Assembly: GCF_012034175.1 (NCBI RefSeq)
Contig: NZ_JAATEJ010000019.1
Coordinates: forward strand, 1-64,000
DNA: 64,000 nt
Direction: 5' to 3'
From: Actinacidiphila epipremni
Lineage (GTDB): Bacteria; Actinomycetota; Actinomycetes; Streptomycetales; Streptomycetaceae
Within the stretch, counting starts at the first letter, position 1. Each line of letters opens with the position of its first letter. Shown here piece by piece: positions 41,460 through 50,404 of the stretch. A program made the position numbers and the translations under genes. The notes under the pieces were generated by a model, which saw only the letters and a list, made by a program, of their open reading frames with translations, did not search any database and had not been told where the DNA came from.

Positions 41460-42322
41460 GCTCTTAGCCAGGACTACCTTCCTGCTTGAGCCAGGGACAC
41501 CCCGACGCGCGCATCATATCCGGGCAAGTGGGACATCTGTTGCTAAAACACGCCAATTCCTAGCTTCAGCCGTGTGTAACAGCCGCTGTAGTCTACGACA
41601 GCGTACTGGCTCGTGACCTGCACTTGTTGGAAATCTGATGATCTCCAAAAGCCAGGGCGTAGCCGACTACTCCAGGGAGCACTAGAGCGGAGCGTGTGAG
41701 ACCTTGCAGATCAGAGGGAGGTCTGCACCCTGGCCACGCGCAGCTGTCCCGCTTCGCTTGTCTGAGATGTGCTAGGCCACGCAGGCGTCGTTGTCGCTGG
41801 TGAGCGTACGAACGAGTATGACCACGCTCGTAGTGGCTATTTAGCCGTCTAGTTCGACAGCGAGACGGGCGAACAACCGAAGCACACTTATACGTGTGGG
41901 GTGGCTCCGCCGCCGAGACCCTGCGCCGTACCCCCCTGCGTGTACGGCACCGACCGACCCCAAAGGTGAGGGTCTCGGGTGCGGCGCCTTCCGGCGGCTT
42001 CTTCAGGTCGCCGCCCAGAGCCACCGCGTCGCCGTCGTCGGGGCGCACCTCTGCGGCGAACCCAGCGCACGCTTCATCTCTTGCTCCGCCCCCTTTGGTT
42101 CCTGCCCTTTTATAGCCCTCTATTTCACGGACCACATCCGTCCAGCGTCGGCTGCGGCAGATGTTTCGCCGATACCACATTGACTGTGCTTTCCCTGTTC
42201 AAAGCGCTGTGGAGCCTACAACGTAGCGTTGTTGACGACCCAGTCGATGTCGCACAAGTTGTGAGGTGCGGGTGGGGTGGGGGCGTGAGACGGTGGGTGG
42301 GGGCGGTGAGGAGGTGGTGGGT
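41460..42322. other. Non-coding right boundary of the defence island
   Basis: About 860 bp without a supportable gene. Composition changes from the mixed GC of the island to high GC around 42.2 kb. The open minus-strand frame over 41593-42180 has no domain and erratic codon usage. I looked for a tRNA or tRNA-end attachment site and for a match to the left boundary and found neither by eye. The region presumably holds the methyltransferase promoter and a decayed boundary. Confidence 0.5.
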
Positions 42323-42430
42323 GTGCGGGCGCTGGAGACTATCGGGTTTTCGCTGGTCGTGATCGCCTTCTGGGTCGCCACGATGTGGGTGTTCATCGAT
42401 CCGCCGAACCTGCGGCGGCGGAAGAAGTAG
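42323..42430 (+). CDS. Putative 35-residue single-span membrane protein
   Basis: GTG 42323 lies 8 bases after a perfect GAGGAGG (42308-42314). It opens MRALETIGFSLVVIAFWVAT, then a Trp/Val continuation of the helix and the charged end DPPNLRRRKK before TAG. That gives one transmembrane helix of about 20 residues and a positive-inside tail, as in typical small membrane proteins. It sits 147 bp before the DHA2 exporter on the same strand and could be co-transcribed. No homologue is recognised; confidence rests on the RBS and the helix/charge pattern. Confidence 0.5.
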   Translation: MRALETIGFSLVVIAFWVATMWVFIDPPNLRRRKK

Positions 42431-42577
42431 CGGTGGCGCGGTGGGGGGCGTCACAGGGGGGTGGTGTCACATCTCGTGGGGGCGCGGGCGTCTTGGGTGT
42501 GACGCGACGTCCGTAGGGGGTGGGTGGCTGCTCCTGGGCGGGGGGCTCGCGTGACCGCGAGACAAGGAGAGCGCAGC

Positions 42578-44077
42578 ATGGCCGCATACGATGCGGGGAC
42601 CGGGGCCGATCCCCGGCGGTGGTGGATCCTGGGGGTCATCGCCGTCGCCCAGCTCATGGTCGTCCTCGACCTCACCGTCATGAACCTCGCGCTGCCGTCC
42701 GCGCAGCGCGCGCTGGACTTCAGCAGCACCGACCGGCAGTGGGTCGTGACGGCGTACGCGCTGTCGTTCGGCAGCCTGCTGCTCTTCTGCGGGCGGCTGG
42801 CGGACCTGGTCGGGCGCAAGGTCACCTTCCTCACCGGGCTCGCCGGGTTCGCGGCGGCCTCGGCGGTGGGCGGGGCCGCGGTGAACTTCACGATGCTGGT
42901 GAGCGCGCGGGCGTGCCAGGGGGTCTTCGGGGCGCTGCTCGCGCCGTCCGCGCTGTCGCTGCTGGCGACGACGTTCCGGGACCCGAAGGAGCGCGCGAAG
43001 GCGTTCGGCGTGTACGGGGCGGTCGCGGCGGCCGGCGGCGGGCTGGGGCTGCTGCTGGGCGGGGCGCTGACCACGTACCTGTCGTGGCGCTGGTGCATGT
43101 ACATCAACACCGGGTTCGCGGCCGTCGCGATCGCCGGCGGCGCGGTGCTGGTGGGCCGGCAGCAGCGGACGAAGGCCGGGCGGCTGGACGTACCCGGTGT
43201 CGTCGCCGTGTCGGGCGGGATGTTCTGCCTGGTCTACGGCTTCTCCAACGCCGCCTCGCACAGCTGGCACACCCCCTCCGCGTGGGGCTTCCTCGCGGGC
43301 GGCGGCGCGCTGCTGGTGCTCTTCGCGTGGTGGCAGGGGCGCACCGCGCACCCGCTGCTGCCGCCGCGCGTCGTCCTGGACCGCAGCCGGGGCGGGGCGT
43401 ACCTCACCGTCCTGATGATGGGCGCGGCGACCTTCGGCGTCTTCCTTTTCCTCGTCTACTACATGCAGGTCACCCTCGGGTATTCGGCCGTCCGGTCGGG
43501 GGTGGCGATGCTGCCGATGGTGGTGTGCAGCGGCGTCATGGCGACCGCCGGGAACACCCGGCTGCTGCCGCGCTTCGGGCCGCGGCCGATGGTCGTGGCC
43601 GGGATGCTGCTCAACGGCGCCGGCATGGTGTGGCTGACCCGCATCGGCACGCACGCGGAGTACGCCTCGGCGCTGCTCGGGCCGCTCGCGCTGGTCGGCG
43701 CGGGCAGTGGGCTCATCTTCGGCATGGTCGCGGCGACGGGGACGTTCGGCGTCGCGCCGCACGACGCGGGTGTCGCCTCGGCGAGCATCAACACCGGGCA
43801 GCAGCTGGGGGGTTCGATCGGCACGGCGCTGCTCAACACGATCGCGGCGAGCGCGAGCACGCATTACGTCGCCGGGCACGCGCACGGCCGCCCGACGCCG
43901 GCGCTGCTCCAGGCCGCGGCGGTGCACAGCTACACCACGGTGTTCTGGTGGTGCGCCGGCATCTACCTCGCCGGCGCGCTGATCTGCGGCACCCTGCTCC
44001 GCGGCGGCCCCCTGACCCCCCACCAGGACACCCCGGCCCCCACGCCCACCCCGCAACCGGCCCCCGCGGGGTCCTGA
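42578..44077 (+). CDS. DHA2-family (14-TMS) MFS drug exporter
   Basis: A 499-residue MFS transporter of the DHA2/EmrB-QacA type with 14 predicted helices. Helix 1 carries the family motif AQLMVVLDLTVMNLALPSAQ, and the loop 2-3 motif is GRLADLVGRKVTFL. Motif C-like glycines are in GAVAAAGGGLGLLLGGAL. The ATG follows AAGGAGA. Such exporters confer self-resistance in aromatic polyketide clusters (for example ActA-type and TcmA-type pumps). It is encoded upstream of the SDR and minimal PKS, separated by a dyad-repeat array, so it is the likely export pump of this cluster. Confidence 0.92.
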   Translation: MAAYDAGTGADPRRWWILGVIAVAQLMVVLDLTVMNLALPSAQRALDFSSTDRQWVVTAYALSFGSLLLFCGRLADLVGRKVTFLTGLAGFAAASAVGGAAVNFTMLVSARACQGVFGALLAPSALSLLATTFRDPKERAKAFGVYGAVAAAGGGLGLLLGGALTTYLSWRWCMYINTGFAAVAIAGGAVLVGRQQRTKAGRLDVPGVVAVSGGMFCLVYGFSNAASHSWHTPSAWGFLAGGGALLVLFAWWQGRTAHPLLPPRVVLDRSRGGAYLTVLMMGAATFGVFLFLVYYMQVTLGYSAVRSGVAMLPMVVCSGVMATAGNTRLLPRFGPRPMVVAGMLLNGAGMVWLTRIGTHAEYASALLGPLALVGAGSGLIFGMVAATGTFGVAPHDAGVASASINTGQQLGGSIGTALLNTIAASASTHYVAGHAHGRPTPALLQAAAVHSYTTVFWWCAGIYLAGALICGTLLRGGPLTPHQDTPAPTPTPQPAPAGS

Positions 44078-44084
44078 GCCACGG

Positions 44085-44260
44085 CTGACGATCAGCGCGC
44101 GCGAAGGGTCAGCTCGGCCGATGCTCAGCCCGGCTGACGGTGAGTCTAGGCGGACGATCAGCTCAGGCAAATCGTCAGCCCGGCTGACGGTCAGCCGCCG
44201 CGGACCGTCAGCCCTGGGCACTCGTGAGCCCCGCCGATGCTCAGCCCCGCTGACGATCAG
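44085..44260. repeat. Array of 11 short dyads at about 16.5-bp spacing
   Basis: Eleven-base near-palindromes of the form CTGACGATCAG (variants CTGACGGTCAG, CCGATGCTCAG, CGGACCGTCAG) begin at 44085, 44102 (weak), 44118, 44134, 44151, 44168, 44184, 44201, 44218, 44234 and 44250. The spacing is 16-17 bp throughout. The array fills the gap between the exporter stop (44077) and the SDR. It could be a multi-site operator, a transcription-attenuating set of hairpins, or a minisatellite. Confidence 0.85.
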
Positions 44261-44391
44261 CTCGCGCCGCGCAAGAGCCCAGTGCGCTCCCAGCCCGCGT
44301 CGACCAGGGCTGGGACGGTGCTTCGTAGCGTGAGGGTCCCGTTCAGCGGATGCGGGTTCGGATGGAGCCCGCGGACCCCCAGGAGGACACC

Positions 44392-45129
44392 GTGCGGCTC
44401 GTCGGGAAGGTCGCCATCGTCACCGGTGGTGCGAAGGGCTTGGGGCGAGCGATCGCCGAGGCATACGTCAAGGAGGGCTGCCGCGTCGTGTGCGCGGGGC
44501 GGGACGCGGCAGCCGGGGGCCGGTTGCCGGGGCTCGGGGAGGGGGAGCTGGCCTTCCAGCGGGCGGACGTGCGGGACAGCGGGTCCGTGCGGGGGCTGAT
44601 GCGGGCGGTGTACGAGGCGTACGGGCGGCTGGACGTGCTGGTCGCCAACGCCGGGGTCAGCCGGCCCGGGCCGAGCGCGGACCTGGAGCCGCAGGCGTGG
44701 GAGGAGGTCGTCGACACCAACCTCAACGGTACGTTCCGGTCGGTGCGCGAGGCCGTGCCGTACCTGGAGAAGGACGGCGGCGGCCGGGTCCTGACGATGT
44801 CGTCCGCGCTGGCCACCCGGGTCGCGCGCGGCTCCGCCTCGTACGCGGCGTCCAAGGCGGGCATCGAGGCGTTCACCCGGGTGGCCGCGGTGGAGCTGGG
44901 CCCGCGCGGCATCACCGCCAACTGCCTGAGCCCCGGCTTCATCGACGAGGGCATGGGCCGGGCGCTCGCCGCGAACGAGCGGCTGTGGAGCCATTACGGC
45001 GCGAAGATCTCGGTCGGGCGGGCCGGCGACGCCGCCGAGGTCGCGCAGGCTGCCATCTTCCTGGCCTCGGACGAGTCGGGTTACGTCAACGGCCACGTCC
45101 TGGAGGTCAACGGCGGCCTGAGCTGGTGA
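44392..45129 (+). CDS. Short-chain dehydrogenase/reductase
   Basis: A 245-residue classical SDR, NAD(P)-dependent. The cofactor loop is VTGGAKGLGRA, NAG is present in LVANAGVSRPG, and the catalytic Ser, Tyr and Lys are in TMSSALATR and SYAASKAG. GTG 44392 is chosen because AGGAGG precedes it at 6 bases and the protein then begins MRLVGKVAIVTGG; the longer ATG 44350 form adds an unstructured leader. It precedes the KS-alpha gene by 234 bp of C-rich DNA and may act as a tailoring ketoreductase, as SDRs do in granaticin-type stereospecific reduction (inference). Confidence 0.88.
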   Translation: MRLVGKVAIVTGGAKGLGRAIAEAYVKEGCRVVCAGRDAAAGGRLPGLGEGELAFQRADVRDSGSVRGLMRAVYEAYGRLDVLVANAGVSRPGPSADLEPQAWEEVVDTNLNGTFRSVREAVPYLEKDGGGRVLTMSSALATRVARGSASYAASKAGIEAFTRVAAVELGPRGITANCLSPGFIDEGMGRALAANERLWSHYGAKISVGRAGDAAEVAQAAIFLASDESGYVNGHVLEVNGGLSW

Positions 45130-45363
45130 TCGCCCCGGGCCCGGGCGCCACCCCGAGCCCCGCCCCGAGCCCGATCCCAAACCCCGCCGCACGCGGCCCC
45201 CGGCCCCGCCCCACAACCCACCCCACCCCCCGCCGGACGGCGTGTTGAGCGGGGTTGGCCCGCGCCACCAGTCCCGCTCCATCCCCGTCTCACACGCTCA
45301 TTGACAAGCACCGCGCACACCGCACGCATCCCCGACAGCCACCAGCAGTGGAAGGTCAGCGGA

Positions 45364-46665
45364 ATGACGGACAAGGCAAGGACCGACGCAGCCCGGCCCG
45401 CGCCGGGACGCCGGGTGGTCATCACCGGCATCGGGGTGATCGCCCCCGGCGGAGTCGGCACCAAGGTCTTCTGGGACACCCTCACCTCGGGGCGCACCGC
45501 GACCCGCGGCATCACCCTCTTCGACGCCTCGCCGTTCCGGTCCCGGGTGGCCGGCGAGGTCGACTTCGACCCGGCCGCCGAAGGGCTCGGGCAGCAGCAG
45601 ATCCGGCGGCTGGACCGGGCGGCGCAGTTCGCCGTGGTCGCCACCCGCGAGGCCGTCAGGGACAGCGGCCTCGACGCGCCCGACCCGTACCGTACCGGCG
45701 TCACCGTCGGCAGCGCGGTCGGCGCGACGATGAGCCTGGACCGGGAGTACGCGGTGGTCAGCGACGCCGGGCAGTCCTGGCTGGTGGACCACGCGTACGG
45801 CTCCCGGCACCTCTACGACTGGTTCGTGCCGTCCTCCTTCGCCGCCGAGGTGGCGCGCGAGGTGGGGGCGGAGGGGCCGGCCGTGGTGGTCTCGGCGGGC
45901 TGCACCTCGGGCCTGGACTCGGTCGGGCACGCCGCCGAGCTGATCCGGGACGGCTCGGCGGACGTGATGATCGCCGGCGCGACCGACGCGCCGATCTCCC
46001 CCATCACCGTGGCCTGCTTCGACGCGATCAAGGCCACGACCTCCCGCAACGACGACCCCGAGCACGCCTCCCGGCCCTTCGACCGCAGCCGCGACGGCTT
46101 CGTGCTCGGCGAGGGCTGCGCGATGTTCGTGCTGGAGGAGCTGTCGCACGCGCGGGCCCGCGGCGCCCGCGTCTACGCCGAGATCGCCGGCTTCGCGACC
46201 CGCTGCAACGCCTACCACATGACCGGACTGCGCCCGGACGGCCGGGAGATGGCCGAGGCGATCCGGGTCGCGCTCGCCGAGGCGCGGCTGAACGGCGAGC
46301 AGATCGACTACGTCAACGCGCACGGCTCGGGCACCAAGCAGAACGACCGGCACGAGACCGCGGCCGTCAAGCGGGTGCTGGGGCAGCACGCGTACCGCAC
46401 GCCGATGAGCTCCATCAAGTCGATGATCGGGCACTCGCTCGGCGCGGTCGGCTCGATCGAGATCGCCGCGTGCGCGCTGGCGATGGACAACGGCGTCGTG
46501 CCGCCCACGGCGAACCTGCACGAGCCCGACCCCGAGTGCGACCTCGACTACGTGCCGCTCACCGCGCGCGAGCACCGCACCGACGCGGTGCTGAGCGTCG
46601 GCAGCGGCTTCGGCGGCTTCCAGAGCGCGATGGTGCTGGCCCGCCCCGACCGGCGGCCGGCATGA
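45364..46665 (+). CDS. Type II PKS ketosynthase alpha (KS-alpha)
   Basis: A 433-residue KS-alpha of an aromatic (type II) polyketide synthase. The active-site Cys180 lies in VVVSAGCTSGLDSVGHA, the classic actinorhodin/tetracenomycin KS-alpha signature. The histidines are in NAHGSGTKQNDRHET and SIKSMIGHSLGA. It acts with the chain-length factor and ACP to build a poly-beta-keto chain from malonyl units in the cytoplasm. The frame extends upstream to a TTG, but ATG 45364 gives the usual N-terminus before RRVVITGIGV. It overlaps the CLF start by four bases (ATGA), the canonical translational coupling. A TTGACA at 45301-45306 is a possible -35 element. Confidence 0.96.
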   Translation: MTDKARTDAARPAPGRRVVITGIGVIAPGGVGTKVFWDTLTSGRTATRGITLFDASPFRSRVAGEVDFDPAAEGLGQQQIRRLDRAAQFAVVATREAVRDSGLDAPDPYRTGVTVGSAVGATMSLDREYAVVSDAGQSWLVDHAYGSRHLYDWFVPSSFAAEVAREVGAEGPAVVVSAGCTSGLDSVGHAAELIRDGSADVMIAGATDAPISPITVACFDAIKATTSRNDDPEHASRPFDRSRDGFVLGEGCAMFVLEELSHARARGARVYAEIAGFATRCNAYHMTGLRPDGREMAEAIRVALAEARLNGEQIDYVNAHGSGTKQNDRHETAAVKRVLGQHAYRTPMSSIKSMIGHSLGAVGSIEIAACALAMDNGVVPPTANLHEPDPECDLDYVPLTAREHRTDAVLSVGSGFGGFQSAMVLARPDRRPA

Positions 46666-47927
46666 ACGCGACCCGTACGCAATCGGCCCCCGCGTCCGCG
46701 CCCGGCACGACCGCGACCGCCGTGGTGACCGGCCTCGGGGTCGCCGCGCCCAACGGCTGCGGCATCGAGGACTACTGGCGGGCGACGCTGCGCGGCGAGT
46801 CCGGCATCGGCCGCATCACCCGCTTTGACCCGTCCGGCTACCCGTGCCGGCTCGCCGGCGAGGTCAGCGGGTTTGACCCGGCCGCGCACATCCCCGGCCG
46901 GCTCATGCCGCAGACCGACCACATGACCCGGCTCGCGCTCGCCGCGACCGGCTGGGCGCTGGCGGACGCGGGCGCCGACCCGGCGGCGCTGGAGGAGTTC
47001 GGGATGAGCGTGGTGACCGCGAACGCCTTCGGCGGCTTCGAGTTCGGGCACCGCGAGCTGGAGAAGCTGTGGAGCCGGGGCGGCAAGCACGTCAGCGCCT
47101 ACCAGTCCTTCGCGTGGTTCTACGCCGTCAACACCGGCCAGATCTCCATCCGGCACGGCATGCGCGGGCCCAGCGGTGTGCTGGTCTCGGAGCAGGCGGG
47201 CGGCCTGGACGCGGCGGGGCAGGCGCGCCGGCACATCCGCAAGGGCACGCCGTTCGTGGTGACCGGCGGGGTGGACGGGGCGCTCTCGCCGTGGGGGTGG
47301 GTGGCGTATCTGTCCGGCGGGCAGGTCAGCACGGGCGAGGATCCGGCGCGGGCGTATCTGCCCTTCGACACGGGCGCCGCCGGCTGGGTGCCCGGCGAGG
47401 GCGGCGCGATCATCATCGTGGAGGAGGAGGCCGCCGCGCGGGCCCGGGGCGCGGCGCAGATCTACGGGGAGATCGCCGGCTACTCCTCCGGCATCGACCC
47501 GGCCCCGCACACCGGCCGGCCGCCCGCGCTGCCGCGGGTCGTCCGGCAGGCGCTCGCGGACGCCGGGCTCGAACCCGGCGACATCGGCGTGGTGTTCGCC
47601 GACGCGGCGGGGCTGCCGGAGCTGGACGCGGCGGAGGCGGCGGCGATCACCGAGGTGTTCGGGCCGCGCGCGGTGCCGGTCACGGCGCCGAAGACGATGG
47701 TCGGCCGGCTCGCCTCGGGCGGCTCCGCACTGGACACGGCGACGGCGTTCCTGGCCCTGCGCGACCAGGTCATCCCGCCGACCGTCCACGTCACCGACCC
47801 CGCGGGCCCGGCCGCCCACCTGGACCTCGTCCTGGCCGCCCGCGAGACGCCGCTGACCAGCGCCCTGGTGCTGGCCCGCGGCACGGGCGGCTTCACGGCG
47901 GCGCTGGTGCTGCGTACGGCGGGGTGA
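46662..47927 (+). CDS. Type II PKS chain-length factor (KS-beta)
   Basis: A 421-residue KS-beta/CLF. The catalytic Cys is replaced by Gln178 in VLVSEQAGGLDA, the defining CLF change used for malonyl-ACP decarboxylation. VSAYQSFAWFYAVNTGQISI and the dimer-interface segment NAFGGFEFGHRELEKLW are typical. CLF sets chain length through residues lining the KS/CLF tunnel near this segment. By overall resemblance an octaketide is plausible, but I have not aligned it. It is coupled to KS-alpha by ATGA and followed by an ACP after 104 bp. Confidence 0.95.
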   Translation: MNATRTQSAPASAPGTTATAVVTGLGVAAPNGCGIEDYWRATLRGESGIGRITRFDPSGYPCRLAGEVSGFDPAAHIPGRLMPQTDHMTRLALAATGWALADAGADPAALEEFGMSVVTANAFGGFEFGHRELEKLWSRGGKHVSAYQSFAWFYAVNTGQISIRHGMRGPSGVLVSEQAGGLDAAGQARRHIRKGTPFVVTGGVDGALSPWGWVAYLSGGQVSTGEDPARAYLPFDTGAAGWVPGEGGAIIIVEEEAAARARGAAQIYGEIAGYSSGIDPAPHTGRPPALPRVVRQALADAGLEPGDIGVVFADAAGLPELDAAEAAAITEVFGPRAVPVTAPKTMVGRLASGGSALDTATAFLALRDQVIPPTVHVTDPAGPAAHLDLVLAARETPLTSALVLARGTGGFTAALVLRTAG

Positions 47928-48031
47928 ACGAGCCGCCGCACAACCCGAGTTGACGGTAGCTCAGGGCTGAACGGACCACCGCGTCCGTACGTACCGATGG
48001 AAGAACTCGCTTCGGAGGAGGGGCACATCAC

Positions 48032-48292
48032 ATGGCCCGGATCACGCTCGACGAGCTCAAGGACATGCTGGCCAAGGCGGGCGGCGAGGGCGCCGGCGCG
48101 CCGCGGCTGGACGGGGACGCGGTGGACACCCCGTTCGCCGACCTCGGCTACGACTCGCTGGCCATGCTGGAGGTGACCAGTATGGTCGAACTCGCCTACG
48201 ACATCAGCCTCGACGACGACGTCGCGCAGACCGCCGAGACGCCCCAGGCGCTGCTGGACCTCGTCAACGGGCTGCTCGCCCAGGCCGCCTGA
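48032..48292 (+). CDS. Type II PKS acyl carrier protein
   Basis: An 86-residue ACP of the aromatic PKS type with the pantetheine attachment Ser in DLGYDSLAMLE (about residue 43) and the following MVELAYDISLDDD. The ATG is preceded by GGAGGAGG. Together with the two upstream genes it completes the minimal PKS (KS-alpha, CLF, ACP). It is distinct from the ACP at 31823, which pairs with a stand-alone ketosynthase. Confidence 0.95.
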   Translation: MARITLDELKDMLAKAGGEGAGAPRLDGDAVDTPFADLGYDSLAMLEVTSMVELAYDISLDDDVAQTAETPQALLDLVNGLLAQAA

Positions 48293-48308
48293 AAGCGGAG
48301 GGGACACC

Positions 48309-49229
48309 GTGAAAGCTCTTGTGACAGCGGCCGGCGAGGACGCCGGCCTGCGGCTGGACTCGGTCGCCGAGCCGGTGCCGCTGCCCGGGCAGGCGCTCGT
48401 GGAGGTCGCGGCGGTCGCGGTCAACCGCGGGGAGCTGTCCGTGATCGGGCAGCTCCCGCCGGGCTCCCGGCTCGGCTGGGACGTCGCCGGGACGGTGGTC
48501 GCCGCCGCGGCGGACGGCAGCGGGCCGCCGGCCGGCACCCGGGTGCTGGGGCTCGCCGACCGGGACGGCTGGGCCGAGCGGGTCGCGCTCGACACCGGGC
48601 GGCTCGCGGTGCTCCCGGACTCCCTGGAGTGGGCCGCCGCCGCGGCCCTGCCGGTGGCGGGGCTGACCGCGCTGTACGCGCTGCGCCGGGCGGGGACGCT
48701 GCTGGGCCGTACGGTGCTGGTCACCGGCGCGGCCGGCGGGGTCGGGCGGGCCGCGGTGCAGCTCGCCGCGCAGGCCGGGGCGCGGGTCATCGCGTGGGTG
48801 GGCTCGCCCGCCCGCACCGAGGGGCTGCACCTGCTGGGCGCGGACGTCATCGACCTGTACGGGGCCGGCGGCACCGAGCCGGTCGACGTGCTGCTGGACA
48901 GCTGCGGCGGCGAGGTGCTGACGCAGGGCTTCCAGGCGGTCGCGCCCGGCGGCACGGTGGTGTGCTTCGGCAACACCGCCCGCGCCGAGCTGCGGCTCCC
49001 GGTGGACTGGGGCCGGGCCCGCCCGGGGGTGAGCCTGCACTACCTCTTCCTCTTCGACGAGATCACCCGCCGCGACGTCGGCCGCGACCTGGCGACGCTG
49101 GTCCGGCTGGCCGACGGGCAGCAACTCGACCCGCAGGTCGCCCTGGTGGCCGACTGGACCGACCCGGCCCCGGCCTTCGCCCGGCTCCAGGACCGGCAGG
49201 TCAACGGCAAGCTGGTCCTCGCGCTCTGA
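48309..49229 (+). CDS. MDR-family enoyl/quinone oxidoreductase
   Basis: A 306-residue medium-chain dehydrogenase/reductase of the zinc-free quinone oxidoreductase type. The opening AGEDAGLRLDSVAEPVPLPG, GWDVAGTVV and the NADPH loop VLVTGAAGGVGRAAVQLAA are characteristic; the zinc ligands are absent. In benzoisochromanequinone clusters an MDR protein (ActVI-ORF2) reduces the pyran C=C, so a similar ene-reductase role is plausible here. GTG 48309 follows GGAGGGG, 16 bp after the ACP stop, so it belongs to the minimal PKS operon. A strong terminator follows. Confidence 0.85.
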   Translation: MKALVTAAGEDAGLRLDSVAEPVPLPGQALVEVAAVAVNRGELSVIGQLPPGSRLGWDVAGTVVAAAADGSGPPAGTRVLGLADRDGWAERVALDTGRLAVLPDSLEWAAAAALPVAGLTALYALRRAGTLLGRTVLVTGAAGGVGRAAVQLAAQAGARVIAWVGSPARTEGLHLLGADVIDLYGAGGTEPVDVLLDSCGGEVLTQGFQAVAPGGTVVCFGNTARAELRLPVDWGRARPGVSLHYLFLFDEITRRDVGRDLATLVRLADGQQLDPQVALVADWTDPAPAFARLQDRQVNGKLVLAL

Positions 49230-49250
49230 CCTGCGCGCCGTTGCGGACAG

Positions 49251-49290
49251 GCCGCCGCCCCGCTCGACGCCGAGCGGGGCGGCGGCTTTT
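49251..49290 (+). terminator. Intrinsic terminator after the minimal PKS operon
   Basis: Perfect 16-bp GC stem (49251-49266 with 49271-49286), ACGC loop and TTTT tail (49287-49290), 21 bp after the MDR stop. This is one of the few textbook Rho-independent terminators in the window. Confidence 0.9.
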
Positions 49291-49363
49291 CGCGGGTACG
49301 GGCCCCGGCGCGGTCCAAGCGCCGCACGAACGTCCTCCCAGCGGCGGCGGCGACGGTGGACGC

Positions 49364-50332
49364 ATGACCTCATCCCCGCCCCGCCCCGACGTGGCCGCGC
49401 CGCCCGAACCCGCACCCACACCCGACCTCGAACCCCCGTACGTCCAGGCCCTCGCGCCCGGCGTGCACGCCTTCGTCCAGCCCGACGGCGGCTGGTGCCT
49501 CGGCAACGCCGGCATCGTCGCCGGCGACGGCATGACGGCCCTGATCGACACCGCCGCGACCGAGCACCGCGCCGGGCTGCTGCGCGACACCGTCACCGCG
49601 CTCACCCCGCACCCGCCGACACTCGTCGTCACCACCCACCACCACGGCGACCACCACTTCGGCAACGCCCTGTTCGCGCCCGCCGCCACGATCGTCGCCT
49701 CCACCGGCACCCGCGACGTCATGACGGAGAAGGGCACCGCCCTGCGGTACGTATGGCCCGACACCCCCTGGGGCGACCTCCCCCTCACCCTCCCCACCCT
49801 CACCTTCGACGGCCGCCTCACGCTCCATGTCGGCGGCATCCGGGTCGAGTTGTACGAGCTCGGCATCGCGCACACCACCAGCGACACGGTGGCGTGGCTG
49901 CCGGAGCAGCGGGTGCTGTTCGCCGGCGACGTCGTGCTGCCGGGCTGCACGCCCTTCGTGCTGGCCGGCTCGGTGGCCGGCTCGCTCGCGGCGCTGGAGC
50001 AACTGCGGGCGCTGGGGCCGACGGTGGTGGTCGGCGGGCACGGGCCGGTCGCCGGGCCGGAGGCGCTGGACGAGGCCGAGGCGTATCTGCGCTGGGTGCG
50101 GGAGCTGGCCGCCCGGGGCGTCGCGGAGGGCGTGAGCCCGTACGAGGCCGCCGTCCGCGCGGACTTGGGGCCGTACGCCGAACTGCGGGACCCGGAGCGG
50201 CTGGTGGCGAATCTGCACCGCGCCTACGCCGAGGCCGCGGGCCTCCCGCCGGACCACCAGATCCGCTCGGCCCCGGTGTTCGAGGAGATGGCCCGCTTCA
50301 ACGGCGGCCGGCCGCTGACCTGCCGCGCCTGA
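49364..50332 (+). CDS. Metallo-beta-lactamase-fold hydrolase, candidate ActIV-like cyclase
   Basis: A 322-residue MBL-superfamily protein with the metal site HHHGDHHFGN (about residues 89-98), the later HTTSDT, FAGDVVLPG and terminal GGHGPVAG motifs. ActIV, the second-ring cyclase/thioesterase of actinorhodin biosynthesis, belongs to this superfamily, and an MBL protein in this position fits that role. The Pro-rich first 25 residues are unusual. It has its own transcription unit, flanked by terminators on both sides. A general hydrolase or lactonase is the alternative. Confidence 0.85.
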   Translation: MTSSPPRPDVAAPPEPAPTPDLEPPYVQALAPGVHAFVQPDGGWCLGNAGIVAGDGMTALIDTAATEHRAGLLRDTVTALTPHPPTLVVTTHHHGDHHFGNALFAPAATIVASTGTRDVMTEKGTALRYVWPDTPWGDLPLTLPTLTFDGRLTLHVGGIRVELYELGIAHTTSDTVAWLPEQRVLFAGDVVLPGCTPFVLAGSVAGSLAALEQLRALGPTVVVGGHGPVAGPEALDEAEAYLRWVRELAARGVAEGVSPYEAAVRADLGPYAELRDPERLVANLHRAYAEAAGLPPDHQIRSAPVFEEMARFNGGRPLTCRA

Positions 50333-50350
50333 ACGCTCCGCACAAGCAGC

Positions 50351-50384
50351 GGCGGCGCCCCCCGGACTCCCGGGAGGCGCCGCC
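50351..50384. terminator. Bidirectional hairpin terminator
   Basis: GGCGGCGCCCCCCGG (50351-50365) pairs with 50369-50384 over about 15 bp with one mismatch. It sits between the convergent stops at 50332 and 50405. Confidence 0.7.
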
Positions 50385-50404
50385 CAGTTCACGCACGCGG
50401 CAGC

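Noticed and set aside
41593..42180. 195-residue minus-strand frame right of the methyltransferase
   Set aside because: No recognisable domain, poor codon pattern, and no RBS; treated as non-coding boundary DNA.
41460..42322. tRNA or attachment site as integration point of the island
   Set aside because: No cloverleaf and no direct repeat matching the left boundary could be found by eye.
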